From contig JARYHS010009186.1 in NCBI GenBank assembly GCA_031002005.1, positions 249,510,199 through 249,574,198 on the forward strand: a DNA stretch of 64,000 nucleotides. Reading direction: 5' to 3'. Both the position numbers and the translations under genes were made by a program. Shown here in pieces: positions 11,641 to 23,345 of this stretch. The stretch comes from Vandiemenella viatica (Eukaryota > Arthropoda > Insecta > Orthoptera > Morabidae). The notes under the pieces were generated by a model. That model was given only the letters and a program-made list of their open reading frames with translations, searched no databases and was not told where the DNA came from. Each line of letters starts with the position of its first letter. Position 1 is the first letter of the stretch.

Positions 11641-11739
11641 CTGGGAGTGTCTTGGTTCTTTTGTGTTTTTGTGCCTCGCACTTTATGTAATCATATCGGA
11701 ATCTACATTACGTCATGTAATGCCACATTAATACATTGC

Positions 11740-12380
11740 AGAAGTCGTTTCTGGCAGTGTTTCATACTTTTAGGTCCCTCCAAATTTTGTAAACAAATCC
11801 TTGGCTTCAAATATAGATTACTTCTTATTTCACATATATCAGCTCAGTGGGTCAAAAAGTTTGACCCAAAAACTACATAGCGAGATCGCCTCGGTCGCGT
11901 TTTAATAGTCTATTCTAATTCCCTTAAGAATCAATAGAAATTCTTAAAAAATTTCATCGCAAACCTTTAAAGTGAAATACGGGTCAAGTTCATATTTCAG
12001 CAACATCACGTCAAGTGGTCGTAATCTTTGACCCTAAAAACAGAACCTTTGACCATATATAGCAATATCGTCTCTGGTGCATTTAGTATTTTTAAGTCCC
12101 TAAAAACTCAAAAGAAATTATTAAAAATTTACAAAGCCTATCCTTACGGTAAATTATTGTTGTACTTTGTGGCAGGTTAGGTCACGGGGTCATGACCTTT
12201 GACATCAAAACATATATCGTCAGTTCATCTCTGCCATTGTTTTGAACTTTTAAGTACGTTCGGACACAATTCTCAAAATTTCTAAATAGAACCTAAGAGT
12301 CAAATATAGGTCCAGTTCGTATATGAGTTAAATAACATCACGCGGCCATCAATATTACGTAATTTTTATTTTTTGTCCCT
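11740..12380. repeat. Degenerate satellite, ~168 bp period, about 4 units
   Basis: The phrase AGTGGGTCAAAAAGTTTGACC at ~11846 recurs, diverged, as AAGTGGTCGTAATCTTTGAC at ~12013, ACGGGGTCATGACCTTTGAC at ~12184 and ACGCGGCCATCAATATTACG at ~12338. Each is preceded by AAATA-rich sequence with TTCATATTTC/TTCGTATATG-like words, and each unit contains a TTTTAAGTCCC-like block (TTTTAGGTCCC, TTTTTAAGTCCC, TTTTAAGTACG). Spacing is about 160-170 bp. Units are too diverged to be recent. Confidence 0.6.
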
Positions 12381-12559
12381 AGAAACTTAGTTTTTGTTAC
12401 TTTTAGACTAACAGCAATGCATTTTTGTTTTATAATGATCTTAATAAGCCCGAAATCAATTAATTTCCGGTAAAAATTGCTTTCTTTTTTCGATTTTGGT
12501 CAAATAAGGACCAAGAAAAATAATCGTGTGCAATCATTCGATGCTTTCTGTCTTCACTT

Positions 12560-12860
12560 TCTTCATCTTACCACTTTTTGCTGTTTCCTAAATTCTTGGG
12601 TCAATATGTTATAACATTTCCTCTTCTCTTGGAAACTCTTGAAATTTTGGATCACTTTTCTGAAACTTGCTCTATTTCTTATTATATCTTCTGTTGTTCG
12701 GATTTATATAGCATTGTTTAGTCCTTGCATCCACTGGTTGTCATTCTTACTCTTGTAAACGTAACTGAAATGTTTTTCCATTGTCTTTTGTCATCCATTC
12801 TCATTATGGGACCACAAGATCTCATTCTCCTCTTTCTGATCGTGTCTGACATCCTTTCCT
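12560..12860 (-). pseudogene. Decayed RTE-like LINE fragment
   Basis: The minus strand near 12770-12860 reads ERMSDTIRKRRMRSCGPIMR then MDDKRQWKNISV, matching the RRxxFYGHIxRMxxxR block of RTE-like LINEs (compare RRMKFYGHISRMNKNRL at 58110-58160). Frames are broken. Confidence 0.5.
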
Positions 12861-13025
12861 TTTCTTAATTCTTGCTACTACTTTTTATGGTACTACAGTC
12901 GTGATCTAAGAACTATTCCAGACCCGTGACCGTATCTAAAACTCAATCTGAGACTTACAGTTCTACACTACTATTATGGTATAAATGTGAAAGTTACTCT
13001 AGCTCTGTTTGTCACGATTCCACAA

Positions 13026-13362
13026 CTAAACGGTTAAAGCAATCTTAATGAAATTTGACAACGAAACACCATATATTATTAGGAAGGACACATGATACTT
13101 TTTTCGGGATTAATGACCAATTTTGTAATGAAATTTTGAAAACTAACTCAACAGTGACAGACAGATGGATAGCGTGTGTAAGTCTGTGTAATGTTACATC
13201 GGTCACTCAGGTTTTGTTTCTCTCGCAGTCAGTTTGTGTTTGATCTGTTCATAAATTTCATGTGCCGACCCAATTTATTAAGTAGTGTGGGTGTGGATTT
13301 TATCCAATTCTTGCAAAAAACATTTTAAGTCAACGCGTACGAAGACGCGGGTAACAGCTAAT
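13026..13362 (+). mobile_element. Helitron-like fragment with 3' end
   Basis: The right end shows a perfect 5 bp hairpin (CGCGT ... ACGCG at about 13334-13350) followed within ~10 bases by CTAA and then T, the arrangement of a Helitron 3' terminus (hairpin, CTRR, host T). The left side carries TGAAATTTGACAACG-like sequence common in such elements. No 5' TC end was confirmed and no Rep/helicase coding remains. Confidence 0.45.
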
Positions 13363-13413
13363 ATTTTTTAATACGTGCACTGCGAACGTTGATGATGCCT
13401 TAGTAAGAACCCA

Positions 13414-13765
13414 GTGGTGTTCCAGATCACCTCACGTTTTTTGCCGGATCGTTCATTACGAGCGAGCAGGCCGCTCTCGATTGGACGTATATCAGAATCA
13501 GGAGCCTTCGCCGGCAGTGACAGCCCGCCGACTTATCTTTGCAGCCAATGTCGGCGAGGCAATTCCGCCTCTTCGACATTCATCTCTGTCGGTCGAACCA
13601 AAGTCGATAAACTGCAGGCAGCTTGACGCCTGCTTCCCCTACAGATGCTGCACTAACAAAACTTCCGCATTGTACAAGCCACGTGCTACATCAGAATTAA
13701 CGAATGTTGAACACACGAACGCAAAGCCAGCAGCTTGCAATGGATGTGGAATAGAGTTCAGACGT
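13414..13765 (+). other. GC-rich island, frames of unknown nature
   Basis: Plus frames at 13414-13626 and 13481-13780 overlap across a CpG-rich stretch. The residues (for example RRLIFAANVGEAIPPLRHSS) match no family I know. One of several ~300 bp islands in this window. Confidence 0.25.
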
Positions 13766-13993
13766 CTTAGTGGGCGGTAGCGGTTGGGTCTCGCATTTGG
13801 GAAGACGCGGGTTCAAATCCTCGTCCGACAATGGTGATTTCGATTTTGACGGCTTTTCGAAGTCACTCCAAGCGAATGCCGGGATGGTTCCTTCAAAAGG
13901 CTAAACCTGTATTCCTTCCCACTCCTATTACCAAATCCACACCCGCCTCTAATGACCACGACGTTAACGAGGCATAAAGCCATAAAAAATTAA
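13766..13993 (+). mobile_element. SINE-1, subfamily A
   Basis: Head TAGTGGGCGGTAGCGGTTGG, anticodon-like TCTCGCATTTGGG, B box GGGTTCAAATCC, body, and A-type tail (CGCCTCTAATGACCACGACG, GAGGCATAAAGCCATAA) ending in an A-rich tract. More diverged than the copies near 37 and 42 kb. Confidence 0.85.
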
Positions 13994-14404
13994 AAGAATC
14001 AAATGACACTATATCCATGACCGTTGTCCCGACTAGTAATTTTAAGCGTTTTATGGCAGCTGTATCACCCAAAGCAGTAACGGCACCATTTTATCATTTC
14101 AGCATTAGATGGTTCGCAAACATGTCACCAAGAAACACGAAGAGAAAAGTTTATAAAGTTCCCTTTCCCCTTATGAGGTAGCTTTTATTCAGCTGTAATG
14201 CTCGTCTCTTGTAGCCCAACTGCAACTCCTTTGTTGTTGTTGTTGTTTTTATTGATTTTCTTCTAATCCTTTCCTCTTTCGATATGACCATAGATATTCT
14301 TTTGCCAATTATTCCCTTGTTTTTTTTTTCTGGAGAATGTTCATCGCTTTCCATTTCTATACTTTCTTCCTCTATCTGTCCCGTGGCGTAGTTTGTTTCC
14401 TCAA

Positions 14405-14815
14405 AGGAGCATCCATAAACTACGTAGCTAGGTCTAAGAGGGAGGGGGGAGGGGTTGCGTAGAAAGCTACGCTGGGCTATGTGCGGGGGAGGGTGGGAGG
14501 GGGAAATTTCCAGAAAAGCCACCTAGATTTCCATTTATATTATTTGTCACAGTTAAAAAAAAGGGGCACAGAACACGCAACAGCATGTAAATATTTATTT
14601 CCGTCGTTTAAGTATCTCCGTACGTAGTTTAAGATAGTCTGACAAAAGAAAACAGTACAAAATATCTTCTAGAATCAATAGGGAAAAAAGCTACGTGCCT
14701 CGTGGAAGGGGGGGGGGGAGAAGAGGTACAGGCTAAAGCTATGTCAGGCTACATGGGGGGAGGGGAGGTTCACAGGAGACCAAAATGGAGCTACGTAGTT
14801 TATGGACGCTCCCCT
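14405..14815 (+). mobile_element. GC-rich MITE, complete copy
   Basis: Terminal inverted repeats GGAGCATCCATAAACTACGT (left) and, as complement, AGCGTCCATAAACTACGTAG (right, 14788-14815) bound a 411 bp non-coding element. The inside holds G-rich tracts and a block (ACAGAACACGCAACAGCATG onward) shared in opposite orientation with the copy at 27481-27873. Flanks suggest a TA-containing duplication. The minus frame 14151-14522 crosses its left half and is low complexity. Confidence 0.8.
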
Positions 14816-14819
14816 AGTG

Positions 14820-15595
14820 TTTCACTTTACGAACGGTAGATTCGCTTTTCATTCCTCATTCATTCGCTATATAGTCTAGCACGCACTTCTTTGGAAGAAA
14901 TCTGTTCCAACAGCCTTTATCTATCCCCTGCTGTTGCTGTCTGATATGAGATCCGTTATCTCTTAGATATTGTATAAAATGGTCTGTTATTTCTTTTAGA
15001 TGTGTCCGAGGCCACTATAAACTGCTCAGTTTGTATTTTGTCGTTTTTTTCACATTTTTTGGTAGTATTTTATTTTCGTTTCCTTCTCTGTCTACTGCTG
15101 GATCAAGTACTTATCTCCTTTACAGTTTATTATGTTATTTCTATCTAATCTTAAATCGTAATATTGAAATATTTTCTGTCTTCAAAATTCGCATATGGTC
15201 CGTGAATATCATATACATCAGTCATGCATTCGTTAAGAGAGTGAGCATTCTGTGAGGATTCAATGGGTAAATTGGCTTTTAAATTAATAACACACACATA
15301 TTTAGGAGCTTCATCGGGTGGTTTGTTTTATAGTCTTCCCTTGGCGTGAAACTAACATTAAACTCAATCGCAGTCCTTCTGTGGCTGTTCACGGGCCATA
15401 ACATCTAAATACACAAGTCTTCGTTACAGTCCTTTAAGTTATGCCTAACTACTCGGCTAATTACGTCAAAGGTTGCCGGCTCATACACAAAGCCAAAACA
15501 CGTGTGGATATGAACACATTGCACTCTTTTAATAACATGAAAACCATTACATCCGCCAAGGTAAACCACTAGTGCTTAGTAACCTATTTTTTTTT
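14820..15595. other. AT-rich DNA, nothing recognised
   Basis: Only short non-descript frames (for example 15031-15255, hydrophobic and T-rich). Confidence 0.4.
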
Positions 15596-15597
15596 TT

Positions 15598-15886
15598 CAA
15601 TTGTAATGGAGCACACGCTCCTGTGGCAATTTCCCTGCACAACCAACTTCCTCCTATCCTGCACCCACCTACATTTTTGCCCTCTACATATTTTAACTTT
15701 AAATTCTTTCAACGTTTTCGGTAAGTTATTAATCATTCCCCTTGGTAACTCATTCCAATCCCTGACACCCTTACCTAAAAAAGAAAATCTTACCATACCC
15801 TTGTGCCTGAAATCGAGTGCCAGCTTGTGGTCATGGTCATCTTTTCCCTTCCATGAACTACTTTTCACCGTGTTCCTAAGTTTCAA
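15598..15886 (-). mobile_element. LINE-X copy 3: 3' terminal fragment
   Basis: The minus frame reads SSWKGKDDHDHKLALDFRHK, GMVRFSFLGKGVRDWNELPR and NNLPKTLKEFKVKICRGQKC to a stop near the 3' end. The tail contains GGAGCGTGTGCTCC (15608-15621) and ends in an A-rich run. The 5' part of the element is missing. This copy keeps an intact frame through the terminal block. Confidence 0.8.
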
Positions 15887-15899
15887 GGTTCGTAATTAG

Positions 15900-17110
15900 G
15901 AAAATGTCCAGGCCAACATCTACCTGCCGTTTTACACTCGTCGAAAGCACAGTTGTTATCAATTCACAGTCATTGCTCACACGTTTTAGAGTACCGCCGA
16001 TATTCAGTAAACATTACGTAGTTTTAATCTCGCATAATCACTGCAACACGCACGAGTCCAGTATTCACGGCATTCTTCAGAACTGCGCGCTTACACATCT
16101 TAACCGTTTGGCAGCCAGCAACGGACTCCCGCCATATAAAGCGACCATACTCTTCGCCGGCCAATACATAACTATCGATATTCCCAGCGATACTATTGCA
16201 TCGTCACAATTCTTTCAGCTGTAACAGGATCAAGCCTATGAAAGTTAATATTTGTGAAGACATTGCTATCTTTCCAATAAAAACATACTAAGGTCAAAGG
16301 AACTAAGTTTACTGCGTTTTGGATGGGAAGATGGGGCGGGCTGGCCACAGAGTGACCGCAGATCCTGTCGATGTCGTGGGAGTAAGGGTCGCCATCCATC
16401 TATGAACCGTATAAGCAATGAGTTGGGACTGTCAAAGCCTTTTTGTTTGCGGATAACCGTAATCAGAACAGTATGGCTTGAAAGCTTGGGCTGTAGCTTA
16501 AAATCCGCGAATATCTATGTGGCTGGGTGCCGGAATAAGAAATAATAATCTGTTCGTAACTTCAAAAGATACCCAGCAAAGATGTACAATTCCAATCATA
16601 AATTGCACTCTTCCCAAATATGATCGTTCAAATTAGCTTAAAACTTCGTAACGACATTATAGAAATTTTTTTTGCTGTACTAATATCCTTCGTTTGAATC
16701 ATTCAAAATTATTGTTACAAAAAATTTATCAGATTAAAGTTTAAAGTTTGAATTTTCCATGGTGTTTCCTCTGTTTAAAATTTTGGGATCTGACTTGAAA
16801 TCGGCTCCGAAAATTTCATGCATTAATATTAATCTGCTGTCCGCCAGTGATGGTCGAATAGTTTCGCTTCAAATAAAATAAAAAAGTTCGTGAAAAGTTC
16901 ACATGTTTCATAGAAATATAGTGGGCACCATTTCACGAAATTGTGATTGTTAGTTTACATCTGCGAAATGTAAAACCGAATTGTAAACGAGAGTAAATCG
17001 CTCGGAAGAATGAACCATGATCATTCTATTTCAGATTAAAAAACTGTGGGGAAGTTTTCCTTTGAAAGCGACCGGAATAAGTGCGTTATCGGGGAAGGTG
17101 TTATGAAATA
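15900..17110. other. Spacer; one 106-codon frame of unknown nature
   Basis: A plus frame (15904-16224) stays open without any motif I recognise and is probably chance. The rest is AT-rich with no repeat found. Confidence 0.35.
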
Positions 17111-17113
17111 CAT

Positions 17114-18363
17114 GGTTAGTCAAAAAGGACTTTACAACTTTGGAATGATATAGAAATTTGTTGTGGTAACTTACAGAATCGGTAGATATGTCATTTTGTA
17201 GCGAACAGCATCACGTTTCATAGCACGTAGTGCATCAGTACACAGTTACCTCACCAGGAGCGCCAGCGTAGTGCACAGTTAAAATGGCTACTTTCACTGG
17301 TGCGGAGCGTGGTAGCTGTGTGTTTTGGTTTCATGAAACGAACTCTGCAACAACTGTTCGGCGTAAATTCTGCATCGAATACGTTAAAGAACCTCCAAGC
17401 CTGCCTACAGTTTACTTTTGGCACAAGAACTTTGTTGAGATGGGTATTCATTGCGACAAGTTACCCCCGGTTTGATGCTACGAGTGTGGGAAGAAATTGA
17501 TTACCAGTGGGATGTTCGCCGCATGAAAATGGCAGTCACATCGAACCAAAATGACACTTGACACTTTTATGTGAAACTTGAGGTTGTTTGCTATTGTAGT
17601 ATATTGAGGGATTTTAGTTATAGTATCTTGCAAACTTTTACTCGGAATAATTTTTCTCAAGCTGCAGCTATGTAATGTAATTCCACACAACGAAGCAGAG
17701 CTCAAGGTTGGACAAAGTCACTTCCCGTGGGAAGCAGTCCCCCCTACCACGGTAGCCCAGAAAAGCCCTTAGTAAGGGTTTTTAAACGAATAGGACTATG
17801 GTCACATGACTTCCCCCACTACGCTCCTACTCTGGAGAGCGCAGTCGAGAACAGCCTCCAGGGCAGTCTATTCGCCGATTCTCAGGATGGACCACGTTGC
17901 CATACGGCATGCAGATTTTATTAGGTAATGGATAATGCATTTATACCCTTCTGCTGGTTTAGAAAGAATATTCCGAGTGACAGGATTTTATTAGTAAGAG
18001 ATTCCTTTTATGAGAGTTATCTTATGCAGTATTTTTCAGTTATTTCAAGTGTATGTCTATGTGCCCATTTTTATTGAAGTATTAAAGTCACTCCATTCTT
18101 TCAACTACATGTTTTCGTTTGTATCGCTGATTCCTGCTCATTACTAGCAATAAGTGTGGGCAGAACGTAATTGCTTTGACCTTATGGCCACATATCTTCG
18201 GGAAGCTGATCGAGGAGTGGTTGATCAGAGACGAATCCAAACTTGGTTGTAGTGATTTGCCGCTCGTTTACTACACTATAAAAAGTCATATCTAATGATT
18301 TTGAAAGTTATCTGAATAAATTTCTATAATATTCCGAAGTTGCAAAGTCCTTTCTGACTCACC
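17114..18363 (+). mobile_element. DNA transposon with long inverted repeats and deleted transposase
   Basis: The left end GGTTAGTCAAAAAGGACTTT and the right end, read on the minus strand, GGTGAGTCAGAAAGGACTTT match over roughly 100 bp, continuing through ACAACTTTGGAAT, ATAGAAATTTGTT and AGATATGTCATTTT-like words. The 1.25 kb element holds an N-terminal transposase piece (17284-17475) and a C-terminal scrap (17478-17540). The interior from about 17710 to 18230 does not match transposase and may include later insertions. It is non-autonomous. Confidence 0.7.
17284..17475 (+). pseudogene. Transposase N-terminal HTH (DUF4817-like), truncated
   Basis: The 63-residue frame starts MATFTGAERGSCVFWFHETN and continues SATTVRRKFCIEYVKEPPSL PT.YFWHKNFVEMG. 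This is the helix-turn-helix start found in a large insect transposase-like family (DUF4817 type: E.xxCVxWFxETxSxTxVxRxFxxEY..PPSxxTIYxWxxxFxExG). The frame stops right after CDKLPPV. Immediately downstream, in another frame (17478 onward), LRVWEEIDYQWDVRR matches the protein's C-terminal region, so the catalytic middle has been deleted out of frame. Confidence 0.65.
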
Positions 18364-18669
18364 CTGCATAATACAAGAGAAACTTAAAGCAAGTCTTTGA
18401 GATACCAGGAGGAAGATTCTACATAAGAAAACAGCAAGAACGAAAATACTGAAGAATCTTTTTAAAAGTAATTTATTTATTTCTACTTGTGGTTATTAAC
18501 GGAGACAATGTTCAAAAGAACACATAAATAAAAAATGCTAAATGTTGTAAAGATGCTGCACTACTGAGGAAATATAAAATTCCAACATAATTTTGGGCAC
18601 TACATCGACATCGAAATTTGACCACGTGTAATTGTTTAGTCGTGTGTTTAAATAACAAACCTATTAATT

Positions 18670-18850
18670 ATGCCACCTCGAAGGAGATCTAACCTATTGA
18701 CCTCGGCTTCTAGAACCAAGAAATTCCGTCTCCATCGCTTAAATCAGAGTCAATAAGAGCAACAAGTTCGTTTGGAGTCTCAAAGGGATCTTCAAGCAGT
18801 AGCAGCAGCGAATGAAAGTTTGGATTTTAGTGAGAACGGATTTACGTCTT
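18670..18850 (+). pseudogene. Possible Helitron-type protein N-terminus remnant
   Basis: From an ATG at 18670 the plus strand reads MPPRRRSNLLTSASRTKKFR, then a stop within the following Q/R-rich helix-forming stretch (QSQ, EQQVRLESQRDLQAVAAANE). Short R/Q-rich N-termini like this precede the Rep/helicase proteins of arthropod Helitrons. The piece is too short for a firm call. Confidence 0.3.
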
Positions 18851-18859
18851 CAATCTTCG

Positions 18860-20625
18860 GATTCAATTTATTTGATGTTAACTTTTACAACTTCCTGTTG
18901 GTTTGGCAAGTTTTCATGTAGCTCTAAGAATCTTTAATTATTTGATTCCTAAATTTTCTGAAATATAGTACGTTAAAGAAAATCAAACAATTCACAGAAC
19001 CGGGGGAATACCTGAAATCCGAAAGTAGGTAGGATCGAAAAAACGTATCAGATAACATTTAGGTTTTTCTCCTATTCCGGATTAGTAAGCTGGGCAGAGC
19101 TTATAATAATTGTGCTCCTTCTTGCTTTACTTACTATATGGCATCTCGTCTGTCACGGAACGCCACGTATAATCGTTGTACTTTTTACTAACCTTCTTGT
19201 TAGTAAAAGGTGCCAATACTTCTCTTTTATTCCACCAAAAGAATCAAAATAACCATCAAAACATCCACTTGGCTTTTTTAAATTTTAATTTACATTAATA
19301 ATTGAATCCTTCTGTGTACAGATACAACTCGCAGTTATTTTCTCTGCGTACCTCTCTGCATACTACTTTCATCTCTTCTCCTTGCCCAAAGATCTTCTTT
19401 CTATATTGTCCAGAGATTTTCATGTACTTTGTTCATCTGGTAATAACGATGCTTGGAATTTCTTTGACACAATAAGAAATAATAATAACCCGATATAAAC
19501 CACTTAACAACATACACATATAATCAGTTTACATTAATCAGAAACCAAATAGTGATTCGAAAATACCACTATCAATAAACACTCCCCCGTTGAAATAATA
19601 TAAAACAAACATTAATTACTAACTCTTTAAGAACTAAGATGCTGTGTATTCTTACAAGCTGCATACAGGAGCTATTAATATTCTAAAGATTAAAGCGGTG
19701 TTATTACAAGAGATTCGTCTTTCAAAACTTTTCTACTAAATGATCCGTTTTTGTTCAAAACTTTGAATGGCCGGAGACAGATCGAAACGAGGGAAAAGGG
19801 TGTTGCTTTAAAACGAAAAAAAAATGTGTTCAAAGGATCGTTGAAGATATGTCCAATAAATCTGTGAACCTCTCTGGTGATCACATCATTCTGGAAAGAG
19901 ACTTTCTTTGATAGCTGGTGGAGCCACTGGCTTTTTGTATGACCTCAAAAGAAGCAATTAAGGGACATCGGGGAGTCCACTCAACCGCACCTCCTTGTCC
20001 AATCGGATGATGGAGCCTTATAATCAGGTGCCATTGTTATTGGAGTTCTTTTTCTTTATCTTCGGTTGGGCCTTCTTTATCAATTCTTCTTTTAATTCCA
20101 GGTCGTCGGATGAATAATAGTGCCAAATATACGACAGATATCACATTCATTATGTGACCAGTCTTCTAATATACGTAAATGTATAAAAGAATTTATTTAA
20201 TTGTAATAATAGCTGTTAGTATTAAATACTAATCGTAATTTTTGGAGCATCTTTGGCAGCAAGGAATACACCGGGCATAGTATGCCCAGTGCCAAGGAGA
20301 AGATCATAGACATTAATGGATAGACACACACATGAATAGGATGAATTGATGATACGGTAGGCGCTACAAGGTAGTAGAAGGTAGTAGCTGCAAAAGTTAC
20401 TATGGGAATATTTGGACCTTTAAGTGAGCAGGTTATCTGCATAAAATTTACGCTTATGTAAAAGTTATATTGAGTATTTTGTAACGTCTAAGAAACTACG
20501 AAATGAAAGTGTGATAAAGCTGACGTTGAAAATCTTACTGTGTTCATATAATTTGGTGGCTAACTTGAATTAAAAATAGCAAGGAAAAAAGCAAGTTAGA
20601 ATATGGATTTTGTATTCTTCTTCTA
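18860..20625. other. AT-rich spacer, no supported gene
   Basis: Frames at 19690-19884 and 20197-20442 carry no known motif. No shared repeat was noticed. Confidence 0.4.
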
Positions 20626-20631
20626 TATCTA

Positions 20632-21550
20632 TAAAGCGAAAACCGTGTATATTTGTACCAGAAAAACTCGAAATCTACTGCGAAGATTTCGATCGGGTTT
20701 TCGCCGTTTTAAAGCTCAGAATATTAACTCAGTTGTTTGATATGTCTTATGCTTCTACGTTACATAACGCCGGAACATTATATGAAATTCTGAACGTATG
20801 GTGAGGAATACCACAGATGAAACCACTAGATACAGCATGTTTCGCACTAAACACACAATTACAATGTCTCTGACAATAGCCTGTAATGAAGGCAATAAGA
20901 TAACTTCACAATAATAACTGTTTTGCACATTAAAAAAAACTTGAAGCATTCTTTCCTTTAATTCGCGATGTTCAAGTTTTAAACGTCATAGATAGCGGTA
21001 ACTTGAAGCATTCATTCATTTAATTCGGGATATTCAATTTTTAAACGCCATAGATAGCCGTAAAAACAACAGAGATTTTCTTTAACCACGATCTCTGGCA
21101 GTAGGCCTACAACTACATTGTTTCTGTTTGAGTAAAATCATTTATTTACGGTAATATTATTCTGGATTCACTTTTGATATTTGTATAAAAGGCTTAATCT
21201 GCTGAGTTAAAGTATCTGGTGCTTCGAGCAAAAAGTATATCCATTCAATTGAATCAAATGTGAGTTTCTAACATTATCTAGCGTTGTTTAGTAATGCAGT
21301 TTCTTAACCAAATTAATGAAGCTTGATACACATGAATCTTATCGGACGAATGAAAAAGTTAACGTGCAAATAAATTTCAATCCACCCGTTTCTTGATAGG
21401 GGGCGGCTGGATCTAGGTTTGCTTTAATTCCGAAAAAAGTTCGCGCGAATTATATGAATCTTTGTACAAATGTTTCTCAGTGCGGGAATAAAAATATCAT
21501 ACGGGTAAAGTGCGCCAAACTATACCGGGCAACGCCGGGAACTCCGCTAG
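20632..21550 (+). mobile_element. Non-autonomous Helitron, copy 1
   Basis: The 5' side starts TCTATATCTATAAAGCGAAA. The 3' side has CCGG-based hairpin sequence (ACCGGGCAACGCCGGG, about 21521-21536) and then CTCCGCTAG followed by T, a textbook Helitron terminus (hairpin, then CTRR, host T). The body matches 44454-45735 (minus) and 60012-60844 (plus), sharing CGTTTTAAAGCTCAGAAT-like and CAGAGATTTTCTTTAA words. No Rep/helicase is encoded. The exact 5' base is uncertain because the preceding base is T rather than A. Confidence 0.7.
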
Positions 21551-21590
21551 TTTCCAATAAACAAAGTGCAAAGGAGGAGACATCTTCTTC

Positions 21591-21745
21591 TATTTTTTTT
21601 TTTTTTTTTTTGCTTTACGCCTCGTCGACGTCGAGGTTGTTGGAGGAGGGATGAGACCGGGAACAAGGAACGGGAAGGAATTCGGCCATGGCCTTTTGAA
21701 GGAAACATCCCGGAATTCACCTGGAGTGATTTGGATGCCCGGACA
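21591..21745 (-). mobile_element. SINE-1 fragment, tRNA head lost
   Basis: The minus-strand body and A-type tail are present (GACGTCGACGAGGCGTAAAG next to a long T run on plus), but the element stops after the CCGGGCATCC word, so the pol III boxes are missing. Confidence 0.75.
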
Positions 21746-22112
21746 GGAAAGGAGAAGAGATTAGCGATATTACAGTTATAACCGGAGAGCCAACACTAAA
21801 AGCGTCTTAAGTCTGAAAGATTGCAGAAAATGTTTCTCATCCTGCAGGAAGCTACTAAAGTAGATATGAAAGGGTAAACGTAGCATAATTTTGAATTGCT
21901 TAAGACACGACCAACAGTAGTAAACGGTTACTAGTTGTATAAAAGGTGAGCAGTGTTCTAGCTTCCGAGGAGAGGGTTATAACCTCAAATCTGATAAAAC
22001 AAAGATGCGTGCAGGTTTTTCCTTCTCCTTAAACCCACCTAGCGTACTTGGATGCTGACGCACTGAAGGTGTCTGTCACTCGACACAGAATTGGTAGGTT
22101 CGAGTTTTGCTG

Positions 22113-22282
22113 ATCAATGACGTCTCCACCATTAAGTAGTTTCTTGTATTTTGGTGTTCAATGACGTCTCCACCATTAAGCAGTTTCTTGTATTTTGGTG
22201 TTCAATGACGTCTCCACCATTAAGCAGTTTCTTGTATTTTGGTGTTCAATGACGTCTCCACCATTAAGTAGTTTCTTGTATT
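22113..22282 (+). repeat. 44 bp tandem repeat, ~3.9 units
   Basis: Four nearly identical units, each starting TCAATGACGTCTCCACCATT, then AAGCAGTTTCTTGTATTTTG. Units 1 and 4 share AAGTAG where units 2 and 3 have AAGCAG. The low divergence indicates recent expansion. Confidence 0.95.
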
Positions 22283-22439
22283 ACTTGTGATACATTCTAG
22301 TCATTTAAATCCTGTAACAGTAAGCCATGTCGTATTGTAGTTCACTTCATTTCTCGCGAGAAGCCTTGTGGAGTTATCTGTAGGTTATAATAGAAGAATA
22401 AACTTCTACAGTACCGTGCGGGACTTACTATAGGACGTG

Positions 22440-22937
22440 AAGGTTCCCAGATGAACAAAAATTGTCTTGTACAAATCATATCTCATTCCTATTCTCACAT
22501 ATGCTTTGGAAACATGCACACTAACATCAAGGGACCTTAGCAAGATCAAAGCATGTGAAATGAAGTTTCTTAGAACGGCCCTCCAGAAAACTAGACTTGA
22601 CCACATAAACAATGACGAGATTAGATCAAACCTAGAGCAAAGGGAATACATTGAAGAGAGACTTAGGTCTTGGGCATGTCAAGAGAATGACTAGTACAAG
22701 ACTACCAAAAACTTATTTAAAAAAAAAGGATAGTGGGCAAAAGACCATTGGGAAGACCAAGAAGAAGATGGACCTACCAACTGATGGAGGACATAGAGAG
22801 AAGAGGCTGGAACTGGGAATATATCACGGAGAAAGAAACTTTTCTGGATAGGAGACAGTGGAAAACGATAGTCTATAACAACCAAGGCTCGTAAACCACA
22901 CCTGGGAATCTGGAGATGGTCCCCAACGATAATGATG
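22440..22937 (+). mobile_element. RTE-like LINE, C-terminal end with tail
   Basis: The plus frame reads YKSYLIPILTYALETCTLTS, RDLSKIKACEMKFLRTALQK and NDEIRSNLEQREYIEERLRS, the standard C-terminal block of RTE-like LINE proteins. A frameshift follows near 22680 (RPLGRPRRRWTYQLMEDIER-like sequence continues in another frame, with RREKRLELG). It ends in an ATGATGATG tail at about 22932. A second, more decayed copy is at 32085-32402. Confidence 0.75.
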
Positions 22938-23040
22938 ATGAATAAAAGAATAACAATCAGATTCCCCTTTTTTTGCATTGCTTGTTTATTGACCATTTTT
23001 CCTGGTGCCATCACTTTTTAAATCCCGTCAAAGTGACCTT

Positions 23041-23276
23041 TTTTTCCTAGAGGGTTTTACGTATCATCGACGTCGAGGTCATTAGAGGGGGAAATGACAG
23101 GGGCATTCAGTGGGAAGGAATTCGGCCATGGGCTTTTTAGTGACCAACAGGGCATCCGAAACGACTGATTTCGGCAAAACGTAGAAAACCGAAATCGGGA
23201 TGACCGGACGCGGATTTGTCAGCGCGACCTTGCGAATCAGAAGCCGGATTGTTGTCATTCACACACCACGCTCGGT
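23041..23276 (-). mobile_element. SINE-1, subfamily A, diverged
   Basis: Head near 23276 (CCGAGCGTGGTGTGTGAATG), degenerate B box, body with insertions, and tail GACGTCGATGATACGTAAAA on the minus strand. Older than most copies. Confidence 0.75.
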
Positions 23277-23280
23277 ATAA

Positions 23281-23345
23281 TGTAGCACCATAGTGGATCG
23301 GGCAGGTATAGTGGGCACAGGTTCGACTCCCGGGCGCGGCATAGC
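23281..23345 (+). other. tRNA-like sequence, possible head of another SINE
   Basis: TAGTGGATCGGGCAGGTATA resembles an A-box region, and about 30 bases later GGTTCGACTCC is a near-perfect pol III B box. The sequence does not fold convincingly as a full tRNA and I saw no second copy. Confidence 0.3.

Noticed and set aside
22113..22282. CRISPR array
   Set aside because: The 44 bp units are directly adjacent with no variable spacers, and the DNA is eukaryotic; it is an ordinary tandem repeat.
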